Source: Nitrosomonadales bacterium
GTDB taxonomy: Bacteria > Pseudomonadota > Gammaproteobacteria > Burkholderiales > Gallionellaceae
Direction of reading: 5' to 3'
Length of the DNA: 64,000 bases
Assembly: GCA_016234685.1 (NCBI GenBank)
Contig: JACRAT010000026.1
Span: 90,289 to 154,288 of the forward strand
The notes under the pieces were generated by a model. It saw only the letters and a program-made list of their open reading frames with translations. It made no database searches and was not told where the DNA came from. Below are positions 15,299 through 24,577 of the stretch, in pieces (the first letter of the stretch is position 1; the number at the start of each line of letters is the position of its first letter). Made by a program: the position numbers and the translations under genes.

Positions 15299-17386
15299 AT
15301 GGATACTCGAAACCCAGCTCGCTCGCCGCTGGCGCTGCTGACTTGGATCGCCGTCGCGGTGCTGGGAGCATCGGCGCTCGGCGGCATCGCGCTCAATCGC
15401 GGCGAATCGGTCAATGCGCTGTGGTTCATCACCGCCGCGCTGTGCGTGTACGCGCTGGCCTACCGTTTCTACGCGGCATGGATCGCCGCCCGGGTGTTGT
15501 GCGTGGACGAGACGCGAGCGACACCCGCCGAGCGGCTGAACAACGGACGCGACTTCGTGCCGACCAACCGCTGGGTGGTGTTCGGCCACCATTTCGCCGC
15601 CATCGCCGGGCCGGGGCCGCTGGTCGGGCCGACGCTGGCGGCGCAGTTCGGCTATCTGCCGGGAACGCTGTGGATCTTGATCGGCGGCGTGCTGGGCGGC
15701 GCAGTACAGGACATGGTGACGCTGTTCTTCTCCATCCGTCGCAACGGTCGCAGTCTGGGCCAGATGGCGCGTGACGAACTCGGCCCCATCGGCGGCGTAG
15801 CGGCACTGCTCGCCACCTTCCTCATCATGGTGATCCTGATCGCAGTGCTGGGGCTGGTGGTGGTCAACGCCATGAAGAACAGCCCGTGGGCGACCTCCAC
15901 CGTGGCCGCCACCATTCCCATCGCCATGATCGTCGGCCTGTACATGCGCAACATCCGCCCCGGTCGCGTGCTGGAAGGCTCGTTGCTCGGCATCGTGCTG
16001 CTATTGCTGGCGGTGGCGGGCGGCGGTTGGATCGACCAGCAGCCGGGCCTGCGCGACTGGTTCGATCACCCCGGCCTGCCGCTGGCTTACGCCGTGATCG
16101 CCTACGGCTTCGCCGCCGCGATTCTGCCGGTGTGGCTGCTGCTGGCCCCGCGCGACTACCTTTCTACTTACATGAAGCTGGGCACGGTACTGCTACTGGC
16201 AGCGGCCATAGTGTGGATGCACCCGGAGGTGAAGATGCCTGCGCTGACGCAGTTCGTCGATGGTAGCGGGCCGATCTTCGGCGGCGCGCTGTTCCCCTTC
16301 GTGTTCATCACCATCGCCTGCGGCGCCATCTCCGGCTTCCACTCGCTGATCGCCTCCGGCACGACACCCAAACTACTGTCCAACGAGCGCGACATCCGCA
16401 TGATCGGCTACGGCGGCATGTTGCTGGAATCCTTCGTCGCGGTGATGGCGATGGTGGCCGCCACCGTGCTCGACCCCGGCGTGTTTTTTGCCATCAACTC
16501 CTCGGCAGGCGTGGTCGGCAAGGAGGCGGCGGACGCCGTCGCCAAGATCTCGTCCTGGGGTTTCCCGGTCACAGTCGAGCAGATGAGCCTGCTGGCGCAG
16601 CAGATGGGCGAGGCCACGCTGTTCGCCCGCACCGGCGGTGCACCCTCGCTGGCGGTAGGCATGGCCAGCATCTTCGGCAGCGCCTTCGGTCAGGGGATGC
16701 TGGCGCTGTGGTATCACTTCGCCATCATGTTCGAGGCCATCTTCATCCTCACCACGCTGGACGCAGGCACGCGCGTGGGCCGCTTCATGTTGCAGGACAT
16801 GCTGGGCAACCTCTGGCCAAAACTAGGGCAGACTTCCTGGTATCCCTCGGTGCTGCTGACCAGCGGGCTGGTGGTCACGGCTTGGGGCTACTTCCTCTAC
16901 ATCGGCGTGATCGACCCCAACGGCGGGGTCAACATCCTGTGGCCGCTGTTCGGCATCTCCAACCAGATCCTCGCCGCCATCGCGCTGTGCGTGGCGACCG
17001 GCATTCTGGTCAAATCGGGCAAACTCAAGCAGGCCTGGATCACCGCGCTGCCGCTGCTCTGGCTGATCGTCATCACCAGCACGGCGGTGTGGGAGAAACT
17101 CAGCAGCAACGATGTGCGCATCGGCTTCCTCGCAGCGGCCCGCAGCCTGTCCGACAAACTGGCCGCCGGGACGCTGCCGCCGGAAAAGGCGGCCATCGCG
17201 CCGACGCTGATCTTCAATCAGCAACTGGATGCGGCACTGGCGCTGTTCTTCGTCTGCCTGCTCTGGCTGATCGTCGCCGACATGCTGCGCGTTTGTTACC
17301 GTCATCTGGCGCAACAGCCCGTACCTCCGCTTTCTGAAGCTCCTCACCAACTCACCCGCCTGGAGGAAGCATGGCAACGCGACTGA
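15299..17386 (+). CDS. cstA: carbon starvation protein CstA family transporter
   Basis: This is a 695-residue polytopic membrane protein (about 16-18 helices) of the CstA family, which takes up peptides or pyruvate on starvation. Hallmarks are DFVPTNRWVVFGHHFAAIAG at 80-99, GPGPLVGPTLAAQFGYLPG, GGAVQDMVTLFFSIRRNGRSLG and the CGAISGFHSLIASGTTPKL segment. A downstream YbdD gene overlaps its end by 16 bases, the standard partner arrangement. No CRP-type site was identified in the 112-bp upstream gap. Confidence 0.95.
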   Translation: MDTRNPARSPLALLTWIAVAVLGASALGGIALNRGESVNALWFITAALCVYALAYRFYAAWIAARVLCVDETRATPAERLNNGRDFVPTNRWVVFGHHFAAIAGPGPLVGPTLAAQFGYLPGTLWILIGGVLGGAVQDMVTLFFSIRRNGRSLGQMARDELGPIGGVAALLATFLIMVILIAVLGLVVVNAMKNSPWATSTVAATIPIAMIVGLYMRNIRPGRVLEGSLLGIVLLLLAVAGGGWIDQQPGLRDWFDHPGLPLAYAVIAYGFAAAILPVWLLLAPRDYLSTYMKLGTVLLLAAAIVWMHPEVKMPALTQFVDGSGPIFGGALFPFVFITIACGAISGFHSLIASGTTPKLLSNERDIRMIGYGGMLLESFVAVMAMVAATVLDPGVFFAINSSAGVVGKEAADAVAKISSWGFPVTVEQMSLLAQQMGEATLFARTGGAPSLAVGMASIFGSAFGQGMLALWYHFAIMFEAIFILTTLDAGTRVGRFMLQDMLGNLWPKLGQTSWYPSVLLTSGLVVTAWGYFLYIGVIDPNGGVNILWPLFGISNQILAAIALCVATGILVKSGKLKQAWITALPLLWLIVITSTAVWEKLSSNDVRIGFLAAARSLSDKLAAGTLPPEKAAIAPTLIFNQQLDAALALFFVCLLWLIVADMLRVCYRHLAQQPVPPLSEAPHQLTRLEEAWQRD

Positions 17387-17562
17387 CCGCGCAGCTCGAC
17401 AAAGTCTGGCGCATCGTCCGCCAGCTTTCCGGCGACGACGCCTACGAACGCTATCTGGCGCACCACGCCACCCATCATGCCGACACGCCGCCGCTGTCGC
17501 GCGCCGAGTACTTCCGTCGCCGCGAACAGGAAAAATGGGAGGGCGTGCGCAGGTGTTGCTAA
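17371..17562 (+). CDS. YbdD/YjiX family small protein
   Basis: This is a 63-residue protein of the YbdD family, found almost always downstream of cstA. It has [21 protein letters not shown] and ends in a cysteine pair, both typical of the family. The start overlaps the 3' end of cstA by 16 bases, ensuring coupled synthesis. YbdD-type proteins are reported as small accessory factors for CstA-type transporters. Confidence 0.9.
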   Translation: MATRLTAQLDKVWRIVRQLSGDDAYERYLAHHATHHADTPPLSRAEYFRRREQEKWEGVRRCC

Positions 17563-17638
17563 TTGCCCGTCCTTAATGGATAATCCGCGCCCTTATGTGC
17601 GCGTACTTCGCCGCGCCAGAATTTTTATAGGAAAAGAC

Positions 17639-17860
17639 ATGAAAGCCGATACCCATCCAAAGTACGAAGAAATCGCAGTGAATTGCAGCTGCGGCCATAG
17701 CTTCAAGACCAAGTCCACCATGAGCAAGCCACTGCACGTTGAAGTCTGCTCGGAGTGCCACCCGTTCTACACCGGCACCCAGAAGATCGTGGATACCGCT
17801 GGCCGTATCGAAAAGTTCAACCAGAAGTACGGCAAGGCCGGTGCCAAAGCTGCCGCTTAA
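17639..17860 (+). CDS. rpmE: 50S ribosomal protein L31
   Basis: This is a 73-residue L31 of the zinc-binding (C+) type: C16 and C18 in NCSCGHSF, C37 and C40 in [11 protein letters not shown]. The family core KADTHPKY and [10 protein letters not shown] is present. The ATG at 17639 has AGGAAAAG before it; the frame is open further upstream but would add a non-homologous tail. A strong terminator follows. Confidence 0.97.
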   Translation: MKADTHPKYEEIAVNCSCGHSFKTKSTMSKPLHVEVCSECHPFYTGTQKIVDTAGRIEKFNQKYGKAGAKAAA

Positions 17861-17884
17861 GGGAACTTTGCTTCGGGCGACACT

Positions 17885-17917
17885 CAAAAGGCAGCACTCG
17901 CTGCCTTTTTTGTTTTT
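17885..17917 (+). terminator. terminator of rpmE
   Basis: Stem AAAGGCAGC (17887-17895) with GCTGCCTTT (17900-17908), loop ACTC, followed by a run of T (TTTTGTTTTT). Confidence 0.92.
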
Positions 17918-17940
17918 ACGATGCTTGGGAGATTGATCTG

Positions 17941-19377
17941 ATGAATACGCTGCTGCGCTCCTGCTTGCTGGCCCCTGTTCTGCTTGCGCTCTCCAGTTGT
18001 GCGCAAAACCCGGTCACGGGAGGACAGGATTTTGTGATGATGTCCGAGTCGCAAGAGATCAACCTCGGTATGCGCAACGATGCGCTGGTGCGACAGCAGT
18101 ACAAGATCTACCCTTCCAAGCCCTTGCAGGATTACGTCAATCGCGTCGGGCAGAAACTGGCCGAGAAAAGCCATCGCCCCAATCTGAAATACCACTACAC
18201 CGTCGTCGATTCACCCGAGATCAACGCCTTCGCCCTGCCCGGCGGCTATGTCTACATCACGCGCGGCATCCTCGCCTATCTCAATTCCGAAGCCGAACTG
18301 GCAGCAGTGCTGGGCCACGAGACCGGCCACGTCACCGCCCGCCACGGCGTGCGCCAGCAAAGCGCCGCTCAGGCAGCGCAGGTCGGGCTGACCATCGCCT
18401 CGATCTTCGTCCCGGAACTGAACACCAATGTCGGCTACAACCTGTCCAACCTGATGGGCGGCGCACTGCTCTCCGGCTACGGACGCGACCACGAACTGGA
18501 AGCCGACCGACTGGGCGCGGAATATCTGGCGCGCACCGGCTACGATCCCCACGCCATGATTAAGGTCGTCGGCGTGTTGAAGAATCAGGAGTTGTTCGAC
18601 ATCGAGCAAGCCAAGCGCGAAGGCCGCGAGCCGCGCCGCTACCACGGCGTGTTCGCCTCCCACCCCGATGCCGACACTCGTTTGCAACAAGTCGTCGGCG
18701 AATCGGCCCACCTAGAAGTCGCCAAACCTTACGAGGGACGCGACGCCTACCTGCGCCAGATCGAGGGCGTGGTGTTCAACGACAGCAGCGACCAAGGCGT
18801 GGTGCGCAACAACACCTTCCTGCACGCCGAACTCGGCATTGCACTGAGCTTCCCGTCGAGCTGGCGCGTACAGAATCTGGCGGACAAGCTGACCGCCACC
18901 GCCCCCAACTCCGAAGCCACGCTTCAGATGAAGATGGATCCCAACCCGCAGGGCACACCCGCCGAATACGCCCGCAAACTGAGCGGAACCGGGTATAACG
19001 CGCCCGTCGAGTTGCACGACATCAACCATCTGCCCGGCGCGATCGTCACACTGCCGACTGCGCTGATCGGCGTGGTGTTCTTCGACGGCAAGGCGTTCAT
19101 CATCCAGAGCAACGCCAAGACCACGGCCGCGCTGGAGGCGCATCGCCAAGCAATCCTAGACTGCATCCGCAGCTTCCACGCCCTGAGCGAAGCCGAACGC
19201 AAGCAAGCCCGTCCCCTCAGCATCCACGTCATCACCGCGAAGGCCAGCGACACCTATGCCAAGCTGGCGCAAGAATCCCCGCTGGGCAAACAGGCCGAAA
19301 GCTATCTGCGCCTCATCAACGCACAATACCCGAGCGGTGAACCCACGCCTGGGCAAGCCCTCAAGATCGTGGACTGA
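17941..19377 (+). CDS. M48 family metalloprotease, lipoprotein
   Basis: This is a 478-residue periplasmic zinc protease. The ATG at 17941 gives a lipoprotein signal with lipobox LSSC (17-20); a longer upstream frame runs through the terminator and is not coding. The zinc motif HETGH is at 126-130 and the third ligand lies in the downstream ELEADRLGAEYL. The middle and C-terminal part (about 285-478) is a beta-rich region instead of the TPR domain of BepA, so this is the LoiP/YfgC-related long form seen in betaproteobacteria. It probably acts in envelope protein quality control. Its TGA overlaps the ATG of the next gene by one base. Confidence 0.92.
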   Translation: MNTLLRSCLLAPVLLALSSCAQNPVTGGQDFVMMSESQEINLGMRNDALVRQQYKIYPSKPLQDYVNRVGQKLAEKSHRPNLKYHYTVVDSPEINAFALPGGYVYITRGILAYLNSEAELAAVLGHETGHVTARHGVRQQSAAQAAQVGLTIASIFVPELNTNVGYNLSNLMGGALLSGYGRDHELEADRLGAEYLARTGYDPHAMIKVVGVLKNQELFDIEQAKREGREPRRYHGVFASHPDADTRLQQVVGESAHLEVAKPYEGRDAYLRQIEGVVFNDSSDQGVVRNNTFLHAELGIALSFPSSWRVQNLADKLTATAPNSEATLQMKMDPNPQGTPAEYARKLSGTGYNAPVELHDINHLPGAIVTLPTALIGVVFFDGKAFIIQSNAKTTAALEAHRQAILDCIRSFHALSEAERKQARPLSIHVITAKASDTYAKLAQESPLGKQAESYLRLINAQYPSGEPTPGQALKIVD

Positions 19378-21032
19378 TGTTCAGCTATCCCGAGACCCAG
19401 CGCGAGCATCCGATCACCCCGGCCAAAGCCGGGTTGCTCGCTTTGCTGTGTCTGGTGTGGATAGGGACGGGGCTGATCGGGCATGACCCGTGGAAACCGG
19501 ACGAGGCTTACAGCTTCGGGCTGGTCTACTCCATCCTGCAAAGCGGCGACTGGCTGGTTCCCATACTCGCCGGCGAGCCGTTCATGGACAAGCCGCCACT
19601 GTTCTACATCACCGCAGCCGCCTTCGCCAAACTATTCTCGCCCTGGTTGCCGCTGCACGATGGCGCACGGCTGGCCAGCGGCTTCTACACCGCGTTGACC
19701 TTGCTGTTCACTGGCTTGGCCGGACGCGAGTTGTTCGGCAAGGCTGGCAGCTGGTCTTCCGCCGTCATCCTGATCGGCTGCCTAGGGCTGCTGGTACGCG
19801 CGCATCAGCTCATCACCGACTTAGCTCTTGTCGCCGGCTGCGCCATGATGCTCTACGGCTATGCGCTGATACTACGCCACAGCAGTAAGGCAGGATTGTG
19901 GATAGGCACAGGCATGGGCGTGGGCTTCATGGCCAAGGGCTTCATCGCGCCGATATTCTTTTTGCTGATCAGCGCAGGGCTGCTCGCCTTCCAGTTCTGG
20001 CGCAACCGTCACTACCTCGTCACACTGGGCGTAGCCCTGCTGTTCGCCCTGCCCTGGCTGACCGTCTGGCCGACGCTGTTGTATCTGCGCTCCCCCGCCC
20101 TGTTCGCCGAATGGGCCTGGACGCTGAACATCGGCCACTGGTTTCTGTACGCTACGGCAGGCCACTACACCGAGGCGTTCTACTACGTAAAAAGCCTGCC
20201 CTGGCTGGCTTGGCCCGCGTTGCCGCTGGCAGCTTGGGCGGTGTGGCAGGCGCGCCGCAAGGTGATGCGCGAACCGGAATTCCAGTTACCGCTGGTCACC
20301 TTCGCCGTGATGCTGATGACGCTGAGCCTCGTCCCCAACATCAAGGAAGTGTTCGCCCTGCCCATGCTGCTGCCGCTCACCCTGCTGGCGACCGCCTCGC
20401 TCGCCACGCTGCGGCGCGGTGCGGCCAATGCGCTGGACTGGTTCGGCATCATGACCTTCGGCCTGATCGCCATTCTGCTGTGGTGGGGCTGGGCGGGCTT
20501 GCTGCTGGACAACCACGCCAAGATCACCTTTTGGCTGAAAGACTACCAGCCCGGCTTCGAGCCTGCCTTCCATGAGCGCCCGTTCTGGATCGCACTGGTG
20601 TTCAGCGTGCTGTGGGTGCTACTGGTCTGGCGCGTGGGTCGCTCGATGCGCCGCGCCATCATCAACTGGGCCAGCGGCGTGACGCTGATCTGGATCCTCG
20701 CCATGACCTTGTGGCTGCCCTGGCTGGACAGCGGCAAGAGCTACCGCAACATGGTCGTCTCGCTCAAGCAAGCCTTACCCGCCCAATACGACTGCATCGC
20801 CGCCACCCATCTGGGCGATGGCCAGCGCGCCATGCTGCATTACTTCGGCGACATCCTCGTCGCCAGCAAAGACAGCCAGCGCTGCGAACTACTGCTGGTG
20901 CAGGAAGACCGCAAGCTGCACCCCGTCACCGACGAAACGCGCTGGGAAAAGATCTGGGAGGGAGGCCGCACCGGTGACCGCAACGAGCACTATCGGCTGT
21001 ATCGCAAGATCTCAACATCGGCAGAGAGCTAA
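19377..21032 (+). CDS. ArnT/PMT-type membrane glycosyltransferase
   Basis: This is a 551-residue inner-membrane GT-C fold protein with about 11-12 helices. The catalytic loop acidic pair is visible in WKPDEAYSFGLV (about 40-51), followed by the family marker EPFMDKPPLFYITAA, in which the KPP is a dolichol/undecaprenyl-phosphate sugar transferase hallmark. ArnT relatives add sugars from polyprenyl phosphate to lipid A, proteins or glycans. It is fused in translation to the M48 protease by a TGATG overlap. No aminoarabinose biosynthesis genes are nearby, so the donor sugar is unknown. Confidence 0.88.
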   Translation: MFSYPETQREHPITPAKAGLLALLCLVWIGTGLIGHDPWKPDEAYSFGLVYSILQSGDWLVPILAGEPFMDKPPLFYITAAAFAKLFSPWLPLHDGARLASGFYTALTLLFTGLAGRELFGKAGSWSSAVILIGCLGLLVRAHQLITDLALVAGCAMMLYGYALILRHSSKAGLWIGTGMGVGFMAKGFIAPIFFLLISAGLLAFQFWRNRHYLVTLGVALLFALPWLTVWPTLLYLRSPALFAEWAWTLNIGHWFLYATAGHYTEAFYYVKSLPWLAWPALPLAAWAVWQARRKVMREPEFQLPLVTFAVMLMTLSLVPNIKEVFALPMLLPLTLLATASLATLRRGAANALDWFGIMTFGLIAILLWWGWAGLLLDNHAKITFWLKDYQPGFEPAFHERPFWIALVFSVLWVLLVWRVGRSMRRAIINWASGVTLIWILAMTLWLPWLDSGKSYRNMVVSLKQALPAQYDCIAATHLGDGQRAMLHYFGDILVASKDSQRCELLLVQEDRKLHPVTDETRWEKIWEGGRTGDRNEHYRLYRKISTSAES

Positions 21033-21077
21033 GGGATCACAGATTTAGCTCAGATGGTGCTTGAGGGGAAATCCCCC

Positions 21078-24000
21078 TCAGCCCAGCGTCGCCCCACTCG
21101 CCAACAGCACATCGAATACCTCCGCTGGCATCGGCCTAGAATACAGATAACCCTGAACGTAGTCACAACCGGCCGCCGCCAGCATGTCGCGCTGCTCGGA
21201 GGTCTCCACGCCTTCGGCGATGACTTTCAGCCCCAGCTTGTGGGCCATCACGATGATGGCTTCAGACAGGGCGAGGTCGTTGGGATCGGTGGCGAGGTCG
21301 CGCACGAAAGAGCGGTCGATCTTGAGGAAGTCGATGTCGAATTTCTTCAGATAGGCCAATGAGGAATAGCCGGTACCAAAGTCGTCGATGGCAACCAGAA
21401 TACCCGCATCGCGGAATTGCAACAGCTTGGCGGTGATCTCGCTACGTTCGTTGAGCAGCAGCCCTTCGGTGATCTCGATGACGATGCATTCACCGGGCAA
21501 GCCCAGCTCCCTCAGATACTCCAGCCAAGCCTCCTCTCGCACCGTCACCAAAAACTGGTTAGGCGATTTGTTCACGCTGACTTGCCCGCAGATGCGGCCT
21601 TGCTGATGCCAGCGCTGCATCCAGCGCGCCGATTCTCGGAACACCCAGTCACCTATATCGCCGATCAAGCCGACCTCTTCTGCCAGCGGTATGAATTCCA
21701 TCGGCGGAACCAGCCCGCGCTCCGGGTGCTGCCAGCGGATCAGCGCCTCGGCCTTGACGATCTGTCCGCTGCTCAACTCCACGATGGGTTGAAAGTACAA
21801 GCGAAACTCTTGGGCGGCGAGCGCGTTGCGCAGATCTTTGATGAGATGCAGACGCCGCTGCGCGCTTGCCTGCATCTGGCTGGTGAAGTAGCTGAAGCAG
21901 TTGCGCCCGCTGTTCTTGGCGACATACATCGCCTGATCGGCGTTCTTCAGTAGATCTTCCACCTCAGTGGCATCGTTGGGGTAAAGCGTGATGCCCACGC
22001 TGGCAGAGATGTAGACGACCTCGTTGCCCAAGCGGAACGGCTGCGAGAGGGCTTCGATGATGTTATCCGCGACTTGTTCGACGCGGCTGGCTTCGTCCAG
22101 ATTCGGCAGGATGACGGTGAACTCATCGCCGCCGATGCGCGCCACGGTATCCGAGCCACGCACGCTGATGCTGACGCGCCGCGCGGCATCGACCAGCAAC
22201 TGGTCGCCGACATCGTGACCCAGCGTATCGTTCACTTCCTTGAAGCGATCCAGATCTATGAACAGCAGGGCCAGTATTTTCTGGCTGCGCCCGGTCTTGC
22301 GTATCTCTTGTTGCAAACGGTCGCGGAACAAACGCCGGTTGGGCAACTGCGTGACCGGATCGTAATTGGCCTGTTGCCAGATCAAATCTTCCGCACGTTT
22401 GCGCTCGATGGCGATACTGGCGAGATTGGCCGCCTGCTGGATCAGTTCGATGTCTGCCGCGTTCGGTCGTGCCGGTTTGCGCTGGTAGATACCGAACGTA
22501 CCCAGCACCTCGCCCTTGGCCGAGCAGATCGGCTCCGACCAGCAAGAGACCAGCCCGGCGCGGGCCACCAACTCTCGGTAATCTGCCCAATACGGGTCGG
22601 TCTGCAAGTTTTCGGCGACCACTCGCTCGTTGCGGCAAGCGGCGGTCCCACACGCGCCCACGCCGTCGCCGATCTGCAAGCCTTCCACGGTTTGATTGTA
22701 AAAATCGGGCAAGCTGGGTGCAGCGCCCAGTCGCAGGTGCTGCCCGCTCTCGTCGAGCAGCAGCACGGAACAGAGCAGATCGCTGCGCGATTGCTCGACG
22801 TAGCTGACGATCTGCCCGAGGATGTCGCTCATCGCCGCGCCCCGTGCCAGCATCTCGAAGGTGCGGTTGCGCGCACGCTCCTGCTCGCCTTGCCGATGCC
22901 GCTGCGTGATGTCGCGTCCTATGCCGGTCAGCCCGATCACCTCGCCGTGTGCGCCATAGAACGGCGTCTTCAACACCTCCATCAGCGCCTGCCGCCCGTC
23001 AGGATAGGTGAGCCATTCCTCGTCGCGGCGCGGTTGTTCGCTGGCGAAGGTCTGCGCATCCTGTTCGCGGAACAGACGCGCCTGCGATTCCGGCATCAAC
23101 TCGGCATCGCTCTTGCCGATGATCTCGCTCCCCGGCTTGCCCATCCACACCTCGAATGCCTTGTTGCAGCCGGAATAGATGCCGTTGCGGTCTTTGTAGA
23201 AGAACAGGTCGGGCAAAGTGTCTATCATCGCTTGCAGCCTTTGGCCCATCGCATCCAGCGCTTGGGCCTGAGCGTCATCCCGCTCTTGTCGCATCACATT
23301 GATGCGGTCTGCCAGCGCAAAGGAAAGTAACAACATCTCCAATGCCGAGCCGATCTGGATCGAATAGAGCGTGAGGAAGTTGGTCGGCAGCCAGCCGATG
23401 TTGCGCGCCGCCATCAGGAATACGCCCGTCATCAGCAGCGCCCATGCCAGCAGGAAGTAGCGCGCACCGGGATGGTTGCGCCGCAAGCAGGCGATACCGG
23501 TGCTGATGACCACCAATGAACTGATCGCCCCCAGCAGCGACACTGCCAGCGCCGACCAGCGATAAGAGAACAACTGCGGCATCAGTGCCGTGCACAGAAA
23601 CAGGCCGATCAACAGCAGCAGCACGCGGTCGTAACCCGGCGTCATCACGCGGGTATTCAGAAAGCCCCGCGTAAACATCGTGCCGAAAGCACCGCCGACG
23701 GCGAAACCGATGGGCAGCGCCACATTGCCCCACGCCGTCCAGCCACGCCACAGAAACTGATTGCCCAAGCCACTCAGCGAAAGCAGGCCGACCGCAAGAC
23801 TAGCGACAAAGCAGACATAGGTCAGATAGATGCGATCGCGCAGCGAGAGGTAGAGCAGCAGGTTGTACAACATCAGCGCCAGCAACATACCGAAGTACAA
23901 CGCCAGTGAGGCGTAAGTCAGCAGGTTGTGGTCACGGAAGCTATCGGCTTGCCACAAGCGCAGCGGCACGGTGAGCGTGCCTTCCGACTGGATGCGCAGG

Positions 24001-24569
24001 TAGAAAGTCTGCGCTTCGCCACCCAGCTGCACCGGGAAGACGAAATTGCGATGCGAGATAGGTCGCGAGGAGAACGGCAGCAGATCGCCCGTCTCCCGCG
24101 CCCCCCAGCCATGCGGGGAATGTTCGTATAGCGTCACATGATCCAGCGAGGGGAAAGCGACTTCCAGCAGCATCCGTTCGGATGCCGCTGGGCTGGCCGC
24201 AATCTCCAAGCGCAGCCAATAGGTCGAAGCGGAATAGCCGAAGTTCAGCTCGTCGCGCAGCCCTGTGCCGCTTGCCGTCAGCGCAGTTCGAAATGCAGCA
24301 CGCCGCTCAGCGGCATCGACTTGGGTGATGTTGAGTCTACCTGTAGGGTCTTCCAACACCTCGATATGTGTGGCCAGCGCGAAGAATGGCGTCGCCCCAT
24401 CCAACTGCAACGGAGCGGCGTTAACCAGCAGCGGCAGTAGCAGCAAGCAACTCCCCCATCTGCCAAGGCGAGTGAAGATAGTCAGGGCGCGCGAAATGGT
24501 GTGGAGTGCAGCCGTAAGGCAAAAGCACAAAACCCGCCGATGGCGGGTTTTGCTTGGAACCGGAAACAT
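21078..24569 (-). CDS. 7TM-DISM / PAS / GAF / GGDEF / EAL signalling protein
   Basis: This is a protein of about 1163 residues for c-di-GMP turnover. Order: signal-like hydrophobic segment (about 40-51), extracellular 7TMR-DISMED2 domain (about 55-190), seven helices (about 195-405), a PAS domain (about 430-555, LPDLFFYKDRNGIYSGCN), a GAF domain (about 570-715), GGDEF (intact motif in ARIGGDEFTVI) and EAL (intact in KAEALIRWQHP, plus DDFGTGYSS). Both catalytic signatures are intact, so it may be bifunctional. The start is uncertain: ATG 24569 lies upstream of the terminator of chpA, and no good internal ATG exists before the hydrophobic segment, so a non-ATG start downstream of the hairpin is possible. 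Confidence 0.9.
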   Translation of the reverse strand: MFPVPSKTRHRRVLCFCLTAALHTISRALTIFTRLGRWGSCLLLLPLLVNAAPLQLDGATPFFALATHIEVLEDPTGRLNITQVDAAERRAAFRTALTASGTGLRDELNFGYSASTYWLRLEIAASPAASERMLLEVAFPSLDHVTLYEHSPHGWGARETGDLLPFSSRPISHRNFVFPVQLGGEAQTFYLRIQSEGTLTVPLRLWQADSFRDHNLLTYASLALYFGMLLALMLYNLLLYLSLRDRIYLTYVCFVASLAVGLLSLSGLGNQFLWRGWTAWGNVALPIGFAVGGAFGTMFTRGFLNTRVMTPGYDRVLLLLIGLFLCTALMPQLFSYRWSALAVSLLGAISSLVVISTGIACLRRNHPGARYFLLAWALLMTGVFLMAARNIGWLPTNFLTLYSIQIGSALEMLLLSFALADRINVMRQERDDAQAQALDAMGQRLQAMIDTLPDLFFYKDRNGIYSGCNKAFEVWMGKPGSEIIGKSDAELMPESQARLFREQDAQTFASEQPRRDEEWLTYPDGRQALMEVLKTPFYGAHGEVIGLTGIGRDITQRHRQGEQERARNRTFEMLARGAAMSDILGQIVSYVEQSRSDLLCSVLLLDESGQHLRLGAAPSLPDFYNQTVEGLQIGDGVGACGTAACRNERVVAENLQTDPYWADYRELVARAGLVSCWSEPICSAKGEVLGTFGIYQRKPARPNAADIELIQQAANLASIAIERKRAEDLIWQQANYDPVTQLPNRRLFRDRLQQEIRKTGRSQKILALLFIDLDRFKEVNDTLGHDVGDQLLVDAARRVSISVRGSDTVARIGGDEFTVILPNLDEASRVEQVADNIIEALSQPFRLGNEVVYISASVGITLYPNDATEVEDLLKNADQAMYVAKNSGRNCFSYFTSQMQASAQRRLHLIKDLRNALAAQEFRLYFQPIVELSSGQIVKAEALIRWQHPERGLVPPMEFIPLAEEVGLIGDIGDWVFRESARWMQRWHQQGRICGQVSVNKSPNQFLVTVREEAWLEYLRELGLPGECIVIEITEGLLLNERSEITAKLLQFRDAGILVAIDDFGTGYSSLAYLKKFDIDFLKIDRSFVRDLATDPNDLALSEAIIVMAHKLGLKVIAEGVETSEQRDMLAAAGCDYVQGYLYSRPMPAEVFDVLLASGATLG
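24529..24551 (-). terminator. terminator after chpA
   Basis: Stem AAAACCCGCC (24529-24538) with GGCGGGTTTT (24542-24551), 3-nt loop, symmetric so that a T run exists on either strand. It lies just after the stop of chpA and inside the longest possible reading of the following GGDEF/EAL gene. Confidence 0.85.
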
Positions 24570-24577
24570 CACCTGAC

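Noticed and set aside
17755..17940. N-terminal extension of the M48 protease frame through rpmE
   Set aside because: It runs through rpmE in another frame and a terminator; the lipoprotein signal starting at 17941 is much more convincing.
21060..21085. GAGGGGAAATCCCCCTC inverted repeat between the glycosyltransferase and GGDEF/EAL genes as a terminator
   Set aside because: There is no T run on either side and the repeat reaches into the stop region of the leftward gene; support is too weak.
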